From: Caecitellus pseudoparvulus
Taxonomy: Eukaryota; Bigyra: Bicosoecida
Reading direction: 5' to 3'
Assembly (NCBI GenBank): GCA_965644315.1
Contig: CBFFRQ010000064.1
Span: 124,001-188,000, forward strand
DNA length: 64,000 nt
The translations under genes and the position numbers were made by a program. The stretch's first letter is position 1. Each line of letters begins with the position of its first letter. This document shows positions 37,839 to 49,194 of the stretch, piece after piece. The notes beneath the pieces are model-generated. The model was given only the letters and a program-made list of their open reading frames with translations. It ran no database searches and was not told where the DNA came from.

Positions 37839-40800
37839 TCACCGAACTGCTTCCTTGCCAAAGGCCCGCTCCTGGAACTTGCGCAGGAGGGGCAGCTCGA
37901 TGCCCTTCAGGCGCGATTCAAACATGGCCGCCAAAACCTGGAATGCGCGAGACACGACACGGGGCGGGAAGGCCACGGCACCAGAAGGCGAGACGAAGGC
38001 GCCCACTGCCGCCGCTGCCGCGCACAGCCCTGCATCTGCGGGGTCCGCTGGGACGCCTGTGCGTGGCGAGGCAGGCTCCCCTTCAGCTGCTGCAACCTCC
38101 GCCTCAGCTGCCGCCGCCGCCACTTCCTCACGCTGCAGCCATTCATACAGCCAAGGTGCACGCGCCGACAAGAGGGCCTGGTGGTCTGCGTAGTCTGACC
38201 GCAGGCTGTAGCAGACGACAGCCATGAGTGCAGAGCGCAGGGCGTTTCGCAACGCAGCGCTGTAGCGAAACTCAGTGAAGTCTGTGCTGGGGCCCTCCGC
38301 CGCGTCACAGGCGGTGATGAGGGCTTCCAGCACTGGGCCATACGTCACGCCCAGGACTTCCCTCCCCGGCACGTCCGACACGGCGTGTGCCGCTGCAATG
38401 CGCACCTTGTAGTTGCCGCTGCTGCACAGCAAGTCTGCCACTGCGCGCAGGAGGGCGTCCAGGCACCAGGTGGCATCAGGGACGGGCTTGCCCATGTCAG
38501 GGCCCATAACTGTGCGAGGTGCCCGCAGGTCAGCCAGAGTGGCGGCAGGGTCAGGCTCTGGCGTGCTGGGGGCGGCACGTGAGCCTGGCGAAACGCCCGC
38601 TCCCCCCGTGCTTGGCGCCACTTCCCTGGGAATGCTGCCGCCCCCACGGGCCCATGGCTTGGCAGCTCTCCGGTCTGGCGTCGAAGCTGTGATGGCGACA
38701 CGTGGCGAAGCAGTCAGGTCTGCGACGCCCAGCCCTTGCCCCTGCCTCCGCCAAGCACGCTGTGCGTTGATGAGGATTTGGCACAGGGGCAGGACGCAGC
38801 GCGCCGCGTAGCAGGCGTTCCACAGCGTCTTGGGCGGGACAGCCGTGGAGACGAGGGTGCGAGACAGCGCCACGAGGGCGCTGCAGATGAGCTCATGGTC
38901 GGCTGCTAGCTGGCCAGCCGCCGGCAGCGCGACGGGGGCCTTGCTGGCAGCAGCCCCACCCGCACCCCCCAGCGCACTGCCCACCATGAGGCTGCAGCCA
39001 TGTGCCGTGCTGGGCACGAGGCCCGCCGCCCACGCCGACGTGGAGGCGGGGGAGGCCCGAGGTGCCGGCGTCTCAAAGGGCGACGCAGCGCTGCTCAGGT
39101 GCAGGGTGGTGGAGTGCCCTGTGAAGCCACGGCCGCCACCGGAGCCCACGACGGCACGTCCATCTGCGGAGGAGGGGGGCGTGATGAGGTCCTTGGCTGC
39201 CGTGGAGGGCGCTGGGGGCGGGCGGGCGGCGCCACCCTCTTCCACGGCACTCTCCGCCTCCAGCGCATCTCGAGGGTACAGGTGCTCCACGAGCCCCTTC
39301 ACCACGAGCCCCAGCGTGCGCACAGCGGCACTGGACACCTTGTCGTGATCCGAGCCAGCCGCCAGCAGCGCCAGCGCCACCCTGCGCAGGAAGGGCAGGG
39401 GCACGAACTGGGAGAGGAGGAGGGGCGTCTCGTCGCCTTCGACGTCGCCTGAGCCGGCGGTGTGTGGGCCCACCATGCGGCCGGCAGCGGGGCGCCTGCG
39501 GGGGGGCGTGGGCCCCCCACCTCCACCCAGCGCCGCAGCAGAGGGCGCCACCAGTCCCGCTGTGGAGGCGCTGTGTAGGCTGGCGGCCTCGCTGCGGCGG
39601 GGCGTGGCGCACAGGTTGCCCAGCGCCCACACTGCCCGCACACGCACGTTGAGGGCGGGGTCAGTCACCAAGCCCAGCAGGTGTGCCCCTGCCAGCCCCG
39701 CAAAGGCGTGTGTCTTCCACTCCCTGAAGCAGGCCAGCGCACCCCAGGCCCGCGCCGCCGCCATGCGCACAGCCGGCACCGCATCCCGAGAGGCAGTCAC
39801 GACCAGGGACAGCGTGCGATCACGCAGAGCACAGCCGGCTGGCGACACGGGCAGGAGGCAGTCCCCCGCCACTTCTGCCTGGCCGCCGCCTAGCAGGCGT
39901 GCCCAGTCCACGGGCAGGAGGTAAGACAGCGCCGTGATGGCTGACGCACGCACCGCGGCGGTGGTGTCTGTGCATGCCCGCGGCAGCAGGTCCTCCACGA
40001 GGAGTTGCAGGCTGAATCCAGCGCCCGCAGGCGGCTGCCCAGCCATGGCCAGGGCGAAGTGGTCCTGGGCGCTGGCAGCCTCTCGGCTGGCAGCATCCGA
40101 CAGCACCGCCGCGGCGCGCGCCAGGCGGATGGGCGTCGTGCCTGCCCGCGCGCGCAGGAGTTCTTCCAGCACTCGCAGGCCGTTGCTGCGCACAGTGTGC
40201 TGTGCATGCGTGAGGCTGGCCACCAGCGTGTCCTGCACCTGCGGCCACGCCCGTGAAATGACGCCAGAGTAGTGCCGTGCCGACTTGGCCAGCACGCCCA
40301 GCACCTCCGTCCGCACGGGCAGCGGCGTCGCGTCGCCGCACATGTCAAAGAGCACGGTGAGGAGGGAGGCACCACTGCCCTGCCGGGGCGGCAGCATGGC
40401 CTGGGTCACTTCAGGCAGGGTGCCAGAGGTGGACACCAGCACACCCAGACACTGCAGGGCAGGCACCTGCACGGCCACGTCACCACAGTGCAGCAGGGCC
40501 ACCACCTGGGGCAGGCACAGCGTCAGCATGCCAGGAGGGAAGCGCAGGTAGGGCGTTGCAGACACCAGCTCCGCCAGTGTGTGCAGGGTGGCGGTGGTGA
40601 GGGCGGCGGGGGCCTGCGCCTCTGGGCGCAGCGCCTGCCGCAGCGCCAAGTGCACCTGCACCACCATGGCCTGCACGCGCTGCGACATGCTAGCGCCTTG
40701 GCCGATGCCGGCGGCGCTGGCAGCCGCCAGGAAGGCGTCCACTGCAGCCTGCCCGCTCGCTACGCCTCCTGCTGACAAGTCAGGTGCAGGTGCAGTCGCT

Positions 40801-42394
40801 GCCTCGGACGCTGCGGCATCCCGGGTGGTGCCAGGAGTCACAGCCACCCACTTGGAGATGGGGAGGGCTGCCAGGGTGGCAGTCATGGCCGCCGCGGCCG
40901 CCTCCCGTGCCTTGGGCGACGGGTCGAAGAGCAGCGCGGAGGCCAGGGTGGGGGCGGCTGGGCGGGGATGCAGTGCGTCATCCTGAGGCAGACACACGTG
41001 CCAGTGGCTGGCGACCAGCCGGCGCTGCCCCCGTGCAAGCGCCTCCAGGCACTGCAGTGCAGAGATGCGCACTCGAATGGGGAGGTGGCGGGTGCGGCCA
41101 CCTCCCGCCCCGCCGGTGTTGGCGCTGCTGAACTCACTGCCACTGCCGCCGGTGGTGGCACCGCCCAGCCCAGTGCCTTCCGAGTCACTCATCGTGAAGT
41201 GAGATGGCGGTTTGCTGGCCGCTGCCCCTGCGGGCTTGCTGCGCCTGGCCCGTCTGGCTCGGCGTGGGGCGCTGCCGCTTGACAGCAGGCCGCCATCTGA
41301 ACTGCCGCCGTCACCAGCTGCGCCCCTGCCCAGGGACGGGGTGACGACGCCAGCCAAAACGCCACTTCGGCCGAACATCATGGCTGTGGTCAGCAAGCGC
41401 AGCAGCTCCCCTCCGAACAAACTGGCCTGCAGAGGCTTGGCGGTGATGAGCGGCACCAGCCCGCGCAACGTGGCGGAGAGCAGGCGCGCCTGGTCCAGCG
41501 CGCTGTGAAGGGAGTCAGCAGGCCAAGCAGACACTTCACGGAGACTGCGCATGAAAATTGTGAAGGCTTCCTCGTGCACCGCCGCACAGGCGGCAGTGCC
41601 CTTGATGACGAGGTTGCCCAACGCAAGCAACGCAGCATGCTGCTCCGGCACTGCAGCAGCGGCCCCCTCGTCGCCTGGCGCCACGGTGCGCGACAGCGCA
41701 GGCTGAACAACCTTCAAGATCCCCTCCGCGAACTGTGGTGAGGCGGGGGCAAGGTGCCGGTGGCCGACGTTATGGGGAGTTGCAACGCCCAGCACGCACC
41801 TGGGAGCACTTGTCAGCGTTTTCAAAGACGATGTACCCGAGGCACTTGAGGGCGTCCACAGCATGCCCCCCCGCTGTGACCACACACCCAGACAACAAGC
41901 CTGGCATGGCTTTGGCCAGCTGCCGCGCTGACAGGCGCACAGGCTTCTCTCGCAGCACGGGCAAGAATGCTGCCAGCACGCTGGCGCCGCCGTCCACCTT
42001 GCTAACATCGCCCAGAATGGACGCTACGCGCGCATGCAGCGCCTGCACAGCAGCGTGACACCCCAGTGAAAGCCAGGGCAAGGGTTACGGGCAGGCAGCA
42101 TCCACACACCTCAGCTGAAAGCCCAGGCAACTCCGCCTTCAGGTTCCTGACCGACGTTACCAGGCTCGATGCTGTGACTGCTTCCCCCGCCACATCCGCA
42201 GCATGTGTGTCATCCCCACCCCCGCGAATCCAGACCCCAGGTGCATCTGCACGCAGGGGGCTCCTGGAGCTCCCTGGCCCCCGAGGCCATGCCCTGCTGT
42301 GCTCGCTGGTCCGGCTGCGTGCGGAATTTGCTCCCACTCCGCCTGCCTGGCCTCCGCGCCTTCCCCCTTCGCGAGGAGGGCTTCGCCAATCCAT
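37839..42394 (-). CDS. HEATR6: HEAT-repeat protein HEATR6-like, three exons
   Basis: Exons 42394-42110, 42042-41800 and 41732-37839 join in phase 0 (GTGTGT and GTGCGT donors) to 1473 residues (human about 1180). The protein is an alpha-solenoid of HEAT/armadillo repeats. The DUF4042-like centre is recognisable: FDPSPKAREAAAAAMTATLA, LAELVSATPYLRFPPGMLTL and ALQCLGVLVSTSGTLPEV correspond in order to HEATR6 blocks. Further HEAT pairs follow (ALNVRVRAVWALGNLCATPR, YKVRIAAAHAVSDVPGREVL). Function is poorly known; a scaffold role is inferred from fold. Pro/Ser/Gly-rich inserts account for the extra length. AGAATGCACT lies about 30 bases past the stop. Confidence 0.82.
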
Positions 42395-42693
42395 GGCGGG
42401 AAGGTTGCAATTGATTTGTGCATCGTGAAACTTGGTGGGTGATTTGATTAATGTAGGCTCACACTCATGGTGTGCAAATGGGGCCAAGTGGGATGCGCAT
42501 GATTCTCCGCACCGCACCGTGTGTAGATCAAGGCATTGCACAGAGACAGCCAAACCAACAACTCAACACAACCGCCGTGAAGTTGCTTCTGATTGCGCAT
42601 TACTCGTATCTGTGAATATCGCGCGTGCATCCGCTCCCAGCGCACACCAGCCGCCACCTGCTTTCGACACGGGCGAAACGCCACCCCGCCAAC
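42395..42693. promoter_or_regulatory. Divergent promoter of HEATR6 and PI31
   Basis: 299 bases. GCGAAACGCC lies about 20 bases upstream of the PI31 ATG, in reversed orientation relative to other GCGTTTC sites. GCAATTGATTTG near 42416 lies close to the HEATR6 start. Confidence 0.4.
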
Positions 42694-43695
42694 ATGGCGG
42701 CCAACGCTGCTTCGCTGGGAAGCCGCATCCACGAACGCCTGCAGGCCAGCCCCTACGCCGATGACGTGCAGCATCAATCTGCGGCGGTGGCTGTTGCGCT
42801 GCACTTTGCACTCCTGCAGCAGGGCTTCAAGTGCACAGGCAGCAAGGATGAAGGCGCCGTGCGTGGCTTCGCGGCGCCGACAGAACAAGTGACCGACAGC
42901 GACTTCCTGCCCAAGGACTGCCTGGGGTCCCCTGAGCTCGTGAATTTCAGGTACAGCCACCCGGAAGCAGCGGGCAGCACCTTCATCGTCAAGGTCCTGC
43001 ACATGGGCAACACCAGTGCCGTGCACGCCGTGTGCAAGGGCAATTCTGAAACGCACCAGGGCGAAGTCACAGTGCAACGGGTGGCCTCCACCACCCCATC
43101 AACAGACTCCCCTGGCTGGTTCGCACCCCTGCAGCAAGCTGACAATGCCCAGCACTTGGAGGCGTGTGTGGCACACATTACCCACGGGCTCGTGCCAGCC
43201 ATCCAGCTCAAGGCCCAAGCAGCGACGGCGACGGCAGAGGCCCGTGCAGCCAAGGCCGAGGCCACTGCAGCCAAGGAGGAGGCCAGTGCAGCCCGCTCTG
43301 CCGCCGCCCGGAACGTGGGCCGGCCGCGCATGCCTGGGCTGCCCGCATCCATGGGAGGCGTGCCCTCCTCCCTCGTGGGCCCCGACCACCCCATGTTCAC
43401 GGGCGCAGACGGCGGCGGCTTCGCGACAGTGGACCCCCTGACGGGCCTCCCCATGCCCTCCGCACACCTTGGATCCCGGCCTGGCCTCCCTGGGATCCGG
43501 TATGACCCCATGGGGCCGGGTGTACCTGGCTTCTCGGGGCCTGACCACGATCACATGGCCCCGCCGAGCATGTTGGATCCCGAGCTGCGGGGCGGGCATG
43601 GACGAGGCAGGGGGCGTGGCGCAGGCAGAGGCTTCGGGGGCGGGTTTGGTGGCGGGTTTGGTGGCGGGTTTGGTGGCGGCCCCGGCTTCTCCTGA
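42694..43695 (+). CDS. PSMF1: Proteasome inhibitor PI31 (PSMF1)-like
   Basis: A 333-residue single-exon protein. Residues 1-150 correspond to the FP domain (Fbxo7/PI31 dimerisation): DDVQHQSAAVAVALHFALLQ, FRYSHPEAAGSTFIVKVLHM. A short Ala/Lys/Glu helix (residues 170-205) follows. The C-terminus holds the Pro/Gly-rich signature seen in PI31: GPDHPMF, FATVDPLTGLPMP, GIRYDPMGPGVPG and GPDHDHMAPPSM. It ends with three perfect GGGF repeats (GFGGGFGGGFGGGFGGG), an RGG-like tail. PI31 binds and modulates or transports the 20S proteasome. The stop is 16 bases from the convergent helicase stop, and its AATGCA (43738-43743) lies inside the helicase coding sequence. Confidence 0.85.
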   Translation: MAANAASLGSRIHERLQASPYADDVQHQSAAVAVALHFALLQQGFKCTGSKDEGAVRGFAAPTEQVTDSDFLPKDCLGSPELVNFRYSHPEAAGSTFIVKVLHMGNTSAVHAVCKGNSETHQGEVTVQRVASTTPSTDSPGWFAPLQQADNAQHLEACVAHITHGLVPAIQLKAQAATATAEARAAKAEATAAKEEASAARSAAARNVGRPRMPGLPASMGGVPSSLVGPDHPMFTGADGGGFATVDPLTGLPMPSAHLGSRPGLPGIRYDPMGPGVPGFSGPDHDHMAPPSMLDPELRGGHGRGRGRGAGRGFGGGFGGGFGGGFGGGPGFS

Positions 43696-43711
43696 CCCAT
43701 CCACGACAGGC

Positions 43712-46365
43712 CTAGTACAGCACCCCCTTCACGTAGAATGCACCACCGCCCCACTCTCCCAGCAAGTGCTCCCGCCCACTCGCACGTGCGGCAGCCACCT
43801 GAGCCTGCGCAGCTGCCGTCTGTGGCACGGGGGGATTCCTTGTAGCACTGCTGGCTCGACGCAGAGCCCCTGCCGCAGCGGCGACGGCAGCAGCCACACT
43901 GCTGGCGGTGTCCTGAGCAGGCGTGCGAGGGGCGGCGTCTGACCACCTGCTGCGTTTCGGCTTGGGGCCAGGCACGGGCTGCGGCGCGGCAGGCAGCTGT
44001 GGTGGCTTCCATGGCGCAGCACCTGCCTCGACACCCCCCTGCGCCGGCACATACAGCTGGGCAAAGGCTGCCTCGCGTGCTGCTACACGTGCCGCTGCAG
44101 CCGGGTCCAGGGCAGGCTCAGCCTTCTTAGTGCCGGCCACGATGGGGCCAAATCTGGATCGCTTCCTGCCACCGACCTGTGCAACTGGGACAGGGGCTGC
44201 CACTGAAGCAGGGGCTGGGGGTGCTTGAGCACTGGGAGCCGGCGGATGCGAAGTGTTGGCGGTGCGCTGCTTCAGGCTGGCGAGGAAGGCCTGGGTGGAG
44301 GCCAGTGCGCTGGCAGCGGTGCCTTTCCGGGCCCCAGTCACGGGATCCCGAGTCTGCGCGAACCGTGGGTGTGTCAGAGCCAACTGCATGAGGGGGGGTG
44401 GGACCGCCGCCTCCTCGGCGTCCCCCCTCCCTGCGCTGGACTCCAGGTGCTGCACCAGCTGTCCAGCGAACCAAGCGTGGGACGGGGCCAGCAGCGTGAT
44501 GGCAGTGCCTGGGGTGGCGTCCGTCTGCCCAGCAGTCATCCGCCCCACCCGCCCGATGCGGTGGATGTGGTCGTCTATGGTCTTTGGCACATCCCAGTTC
44601 AAGACACAGGCAAGCGCGGGGATGTCCAAACCACGGGCGGCGACATCCGTCGCCACGACGACGCGGGTGGAGTGGTGTCCGGGTGTCGCCGGTGCGGTGG
44701 CCATGGGCCCAGCGTGACTCCGTTTGAAGCTTCGCACTGTGGCATCCCGGGTGGCCTGGTCCAGGCCGCCGTGAAGAGGCGCGACGAGCCCCTGTGCCCC
44801 CCGTGCCGCAAACGCATCATGGCCGGCGAGCAGCGCAGACACTTGCCCAGCTAGTGACTCGGCTGTGGCGCGCTCAGCCACAAACACCAACACCTTGCCC
44901 GCTGCAGCGAGGGCGGGCAAGCGGGGGGCAAGCCACTCCCACCGGTGTCCCGCACTGGGCAGCACGTGCACTTTCTGCTGAATATTCTCCCCTGCAAGCA
45001 CTCGCCCAGCCAGCCCAGCCAGGGCCTTGGCGGGGGGGGCAGCGCCGATGCCGGCGCGGGAGCCGTGGGCGCCGCCCGGCCTGATCCGTGTCGGTGCGCC
45101 AGCGGACATGGTCACGCCCACAGTGATGGTGATGGGTCGGCACAGGGCTCCTTTCACGAGGGCCTGCAGCCGTCGCTTCATGGTGGCGCTGATGAGTACA
45201 GTCTGGCGGTCAGGCCGCACCCCTTGCAGCACAGCCTGCACCTCCTTCTCAAACCCCATGTCCAGCATGCGGTCGGCCTCATCCAGCACCAGGTACGTCA
45301 CGCGGGCCAGGTTAGTGGCCTTGTCCTTGATCAAGTCTAGCAGGCGCCCCGGCGTGGCCACCACCACTGCGTGGCCCTTGCGCAGCGCCTTCTCCTGCTC
45401 CCACTTGGAGGCGCCACCGAACACGGGACACACGCTGAGCCCGCTGGCCCGGGCGAAGCGGCGCACGGTGCCGTACACCTGCGTCACCAACTCCCGCGTG
45501 GGGAGCAGGACCAGGGCCACTGGGCCCTGCCTGAAACGCACGGGGGCCTGGGCGGAGCAGTGCCGCAGCATGGGCCAAGCGTAGGCGAGGGTCTTGCCGC
45601 TGCCTGTGGGCGCGAGGACCAGCGCGTCGTGGCCCGAGAGCAGGACAGGCAGGGCCTGCGCCTGCACTGGCGTGGGCTTTGAGAAACCCGCCTTGGTGAT
45701 GGTGGCTAGCATTGCATCCGGCAGTCCAGCGTGCATGAAGGAGGTGATGGGGGGTGGGCAGGGGGGCCCGGTCACTGCGATGTCCAGCTCCTTGCGCCGC
45801 TGGGCGACCTGGCCTGGATCCAGGCGTTTCACAGCGGGATGAGGCGTGTAAAAGTCCCGCTTGAACCTGCACAGAGTGCGTCAGGGTGGTGGAAGGGCGG
45901 TGGCAGGTGCAGCGGGGTTCGGCCGTGGCGTGGCCAGGACACGCACGGAGTGTACCCTTGCGCACTGTGGTTCACAGGCGCTGGAATGTGGTTGGCTTGG
46001 CCTTGGTCTGGAGCAGGTGCAGGTGGGTTTCGGTGCGGGGGGGGCCTGGCAGTAGGGCCGACTGGCCAGCTCACCTGCAGCGCCTCGCTCTGTGTCCACA
46101 GCCGAGTCGATTTCTCGCCGCTGCAGAGGAAACAAGGGGCATGTGGCTACTACGCAGTGGCAGGCGACCATGCATACATGCTTGCCTCAAGGTTGTACAA
46201 CTCGGCTGCATCAGGCTCGCTGCTGTCCAGCGGCTCTGGCTTGCTGCCCTGCCCTGGTTGCGAAGCAACTTCCGCAGCTGAGCTGCTGGACTCCGCCTGG
46301 CTCGCCACCACCGCTGAGATTTCGCTCATGAACGCATCCAGCAAGTCATCCCCTGCTTCTGCCAT
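43712..46365 (-). CDS. DDX42: DEAD-box RNA helicase, DDX42-like
   Basis: The main exon (45866-43712) encodes FKRDFYTPHP, QRRKELDIAVTGPPCPPPIT and the helicase core: PTPVQAQALP (Q motif), APTGSGKTLAYAWPM (I), LLPTRELVTQ (Ia), ATPGRLLDLI (Ib), VLDEADRMLDMGF (II), LISATMKRR (III), VVVATDVAARGLDIPA (V) and HIHRIGRVGRM (VI). The preceding ELDIAVTG block and order fit DDX42/Prp5-type spliceosomal helicases. Upstream, exon 46365-46186 (MAEAGDDLLDAFMSEISAVV, matching the DDX42 DPLDAFM region) and a 46-base exon 46120-46075 are probable, but the joins leave a one-base phase error and the first donor would be GC (GAG|GCAAGC). The 5' structure is therefore unresolved. An Ala/Pro-rich C-terminus follows the core. 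Confidence 0.85.
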
Positions 46366-46729
46366 GTCGTGAGCTCACTCCTGTGCGTTGGTGGGCGTTA
46401 TCCTTAAAGCACTGCTGCTGAGCCGGGACGCGTGCATTTACGGCTGACGGCCCTGGCTCAAGGGGCGAGCAGGTGGGACGCCCCTCGCCCGCTCGAGCGA
46501 GACACGGCTCCTCTTTGGCGGAACGGCGGGACTAGCCCAGGACTTCGCTTCCTGCGCCCTTGGCGTTGCATCGTGCCGGTGGGCAGTCGCGTTTTTGCGC
46601 TGCACCTACAATGCCGCAAGCTGGGCACCGCGCCCCGGAGCCACCCCTGGCCCGCACACCGAATCGCCTGCTGCCTCACATGAGCGCCCACATGCGCCCG
46701 TGTACGCCCTTGCCACCGCTGTGGACCTC
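46366..46729. other. Intergenic region between UPF3 and the helicase
   Basis: 364 bases, both neighbours on the minus strand. It holds the helicase promoter. CGTGCATTT near 46432 reads AAATGCACG on the minus strand, about 290 bases past the UPF3 stop and probably too far to be its 3' signal. No gene was found. Confidence 0.35.
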
Positions 46730-47736
46730 CTAGCTACCACCCCTGCCCCTCCCCCGGCCCCTGCCACGGCCCCCCCCCTGACCCCCAGAGCGCCTGCCCC
46801 TGCCCCGGCCGCCTGTGCTGCCGCCTGCACTTCCAGCGCTGGCAGTGGACTGGACAGGGGCACTGGGCACCTGTTCTGCAGGCGGCCTGGCTTGGATGTT
46901 GGTGGGCATGGCAGGCGCCGCTGCGCCGGGTTTGGCCTTCGCGTCACCCTTCTTCTTGCCCCGCCCCCTGCCCTTGCCTTTGCCCTTGCCTGCAGCCTTG
47001 GCGTCCTTCTTCTTGTCGGCGGCTGCCCGCCGGGATTGCTTCTTGGCGGCCCGCTTGCGCTGCAGGCGAGCCACCTTCAGTGCCCCCTTCTTGTGCAGCG
47101 CCTGCACCATGCCAGACACTGCTCGGGGCGCAGGGGCCTCAAACGCAGCCGGCGCCACGGGGGCCAGGGGGGACGCCAGGTGTTCAAGGAAGGCCTTGTA
47201 CTCTGGGTCTTTGGCCAGGCGCCCTGCCCTTGGGTCGGCGCTGGGAGTGGAGGGTGGCAGGGGCTGGTACCACGCGACGTCTGCCACGACGGGTTGGGGG
47301 CTCTGCTCTGCCGCGTCAAGTTCAGAGGGCAGCGCCGCTGCTGCAGCCAGTAACTTAGCGTCATCGCCCACAGCTGCGCCATCGCCGCTGCCTGACTGCG
47401 CCGCCTGCTCCGGCTCAGCCTGCGGCTGCGGGACAGGCCAGTGCAGGGAGTTCAAAGTCCGCAGTGCACCGTCAGCGGGCGCAGGCACGGTCACGTAAGC
47501 AGCCCCCGAGTCCTTGGTCCCATTGGGACTGCGAAAAACATGCCAGCATTGCCTGTGCCTGCCCATGCTGTGCTTGTGCCGCACGCTGGTGTCACTCACA
47601 GCTCGTAGGCCGGCACACAGTAGCTAAAGGTCAGGCCTGGCACACCCGCTTCCTGCAGGAAGGCAGTGATGCTGTCAAGGCTCAGGCCGGGCGGAATGCC
47701 CCGCAGCACCAGCTTGACGGGCCCATCGGCTGCCAT
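46730..47736 (-). CDS. UPF3: UPF3-like nonsense-mediated decay factor, two exons
   Basis: Exons 47736-47600 and 47528-46730 join across a 71-base GTGAGT intron to 311 residues. The N-terminus is the RRM-like UPF3 domain: VKLVLRGIPPGLSLDSITAF, then GTKDSGAAYVTV, then VVADVAWYQPLP. It is followed by the diagnostic AKDPEYKAFLEHLASP. The C-terminal half is highly basic (KKKDAKAAGKGKGKGRGRGK) and ends in RG repeats (GGGRGRGRGRGRGGS). UPF3 bridges exon-junction complexes to UPF2/UPF1 to trigger decay of premature-stop mRNAs. The RG tail is not typical of the family and may add RNA binding. The gene is divergent from RPF1. Confidence 0.75.
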
Positions 47737-47943
47737 GCAGCACGCCTGTGCCGAGGTGCCACGTCGCCGTCGCCCTCGTCTCGTTCTCACGGCAGTGGTG
47801 CTCGCGTGTCGCGGCAGCTGCCTAGGCAGTCCGCGAGGGAACGCAGCTGTGTGGGCGTGCACTCGACTGCACAAGTGCACATTTTCGAAATTGACCCCCG
47901 CACAGTCCCGCCTGCTTGGACTGCTCTGCCACCCAGCGACACC
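47737..47943. promoter_or_regulatory. Divergent promoter of UPF3 and RPF1
   Basis: 207 bases between the two ATGs. ATTTTCGAAATTGACC (47880-47895), about 50 bases before the RPF1 start, resembles the GCGGAAATTG motif. The two genes link RNA quality control and ribosome assembly. Confidence 0.45.
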
Positions 47944-49129
47944 ATGAGCTCCACGAGCACGGCTGCGGCTGCAGCAGCAAGCAGTGCTGCTGCTGGCCAG
48001 GACCAGGTAGCTGTGCGAGCCTTTGCCATCCGAAACAAGGCCAAGAGGCATGAGGTGCATGCAGCGAGGAAAGCAGAGAAGAGTGCGGCACGCAAAGAGC
48101 GGCGTGAGAAGCGCAAGCGGGAGCGTGATGAGCTAGGGGAGGCAGCACCGGCGCCTCAAGTGCGTCTTCCGACTGGGTTTCCTGTTCAATTACCGCATGC
48201 GCCACGCACTGTGTGCCCCGCCCGCTGCTTGCGCAGGCGCCCAAGACACTGGACAGCATGCGCATGCCCGACGACACATTCGTGTCCCCAGAGGACGAGG
48301 AGGTGGCTCGTGACGAGGCCAGCGATGAGTTCGCGCCTTACTTCGACGGCTCATCCGTGCCGAAGATCATGGTCACGACGCGGCCGCGGCCATCCAAGAG
48401 CATCTTCCCGCTCATCTCTGAGCTCATGAGCGTCATTCCAAACAGCTTCTTCTACAAGCGAGGTATGGCGTGGCATGGCGCGTGCAGGCCGCCGCAGGTG
48501 CTCAGGACAGGCGCACGCCCCCTCTCGCACCGCAGGTGAGTACCATTTGAAGGAGATCTGTGGATATGCAGCCAAGCACGGCTTCACGCACTTGATGGTG
48601 CTGAATGAAGCCCGCAAGGCAGCCAACATGTGAGTTGCATTGTGCTGCAGGGCTGGCTCTCGACCAGCCGTAGCACTCGTATGTCCCACCGGCACGCAGG
48701 CTCATCGTGGTGCACTTGCCGGCTGGCCCGACGGCGTGCTTCAAGCTGACCTCCACGAAGTTGGGGTACGAAATCAAAGGCAGCGGTGCCGCAACAGACC
48801 ACCAGCCGGAGCTGATTTTGAATAACTTCCGCACGCGTCTGGGGCACCGAGTGGGCCGCATGCTGGGGTCGCTGTTCCCGCACCAGCCAGACTTTGTCGG
48901 GCGCAACGTCGTGACCTTTCACAACCACCGGGACTTCATCTTCGTCAGACGCCATCGGTACATCTTTGACGACAACGGGAAGCGGGCGCGGCTGCAGGAG
49001 CTCGGCCCGCGCTTCACGTTGAAAATGCGCTGGCTGCTGGCCGACACGTTCAACACGTCGCAGGGGGAGTATGAGTGGTACTTCAAGCGGCACCGCATGG
49101 AAGATTCCAAGAAACGCTTCTTCTTGTAG
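47944..49129 (+). CDS. RPF1: Ribosome production factor 1 (RPF1, Brix domain), four exons
   Basis: Exons 47944-48159, 48237-48462, 48536-48629 and 48700-49129 join in frame to 321 residues (human 349). Joined sequence follows RPF1 closely: AIRNKAKRHEVHAARK, KTLDSMRMPDDTFVSPEDEE, PKIMVTTRPRPSKSIF, VIPNSFFYKRGEYHLKEI, LIVVHLPAGPTACFKLTS, ELILNNFRTRLGHRVGRML, FVGRNVVTFHNHRDFIF and LGPRFTLKMRWL. It ends with KKRFFL. RPF1 acts in the nucleolus in 60S subunit assembly and 27S pre-rRNA processing. A lysine-rich N-terminal helix is probably the nuclear/nucleolar signal. CAATGCAC lies 4 bases past the stop. Confidence 0.94.
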
Positions 49130-49194
49130 GCTCAATGCACTCACAGTCGCCACTGCGCGTGCTTGGCCAGCTGTTCCCGGCGCTCTCGTCTGCC

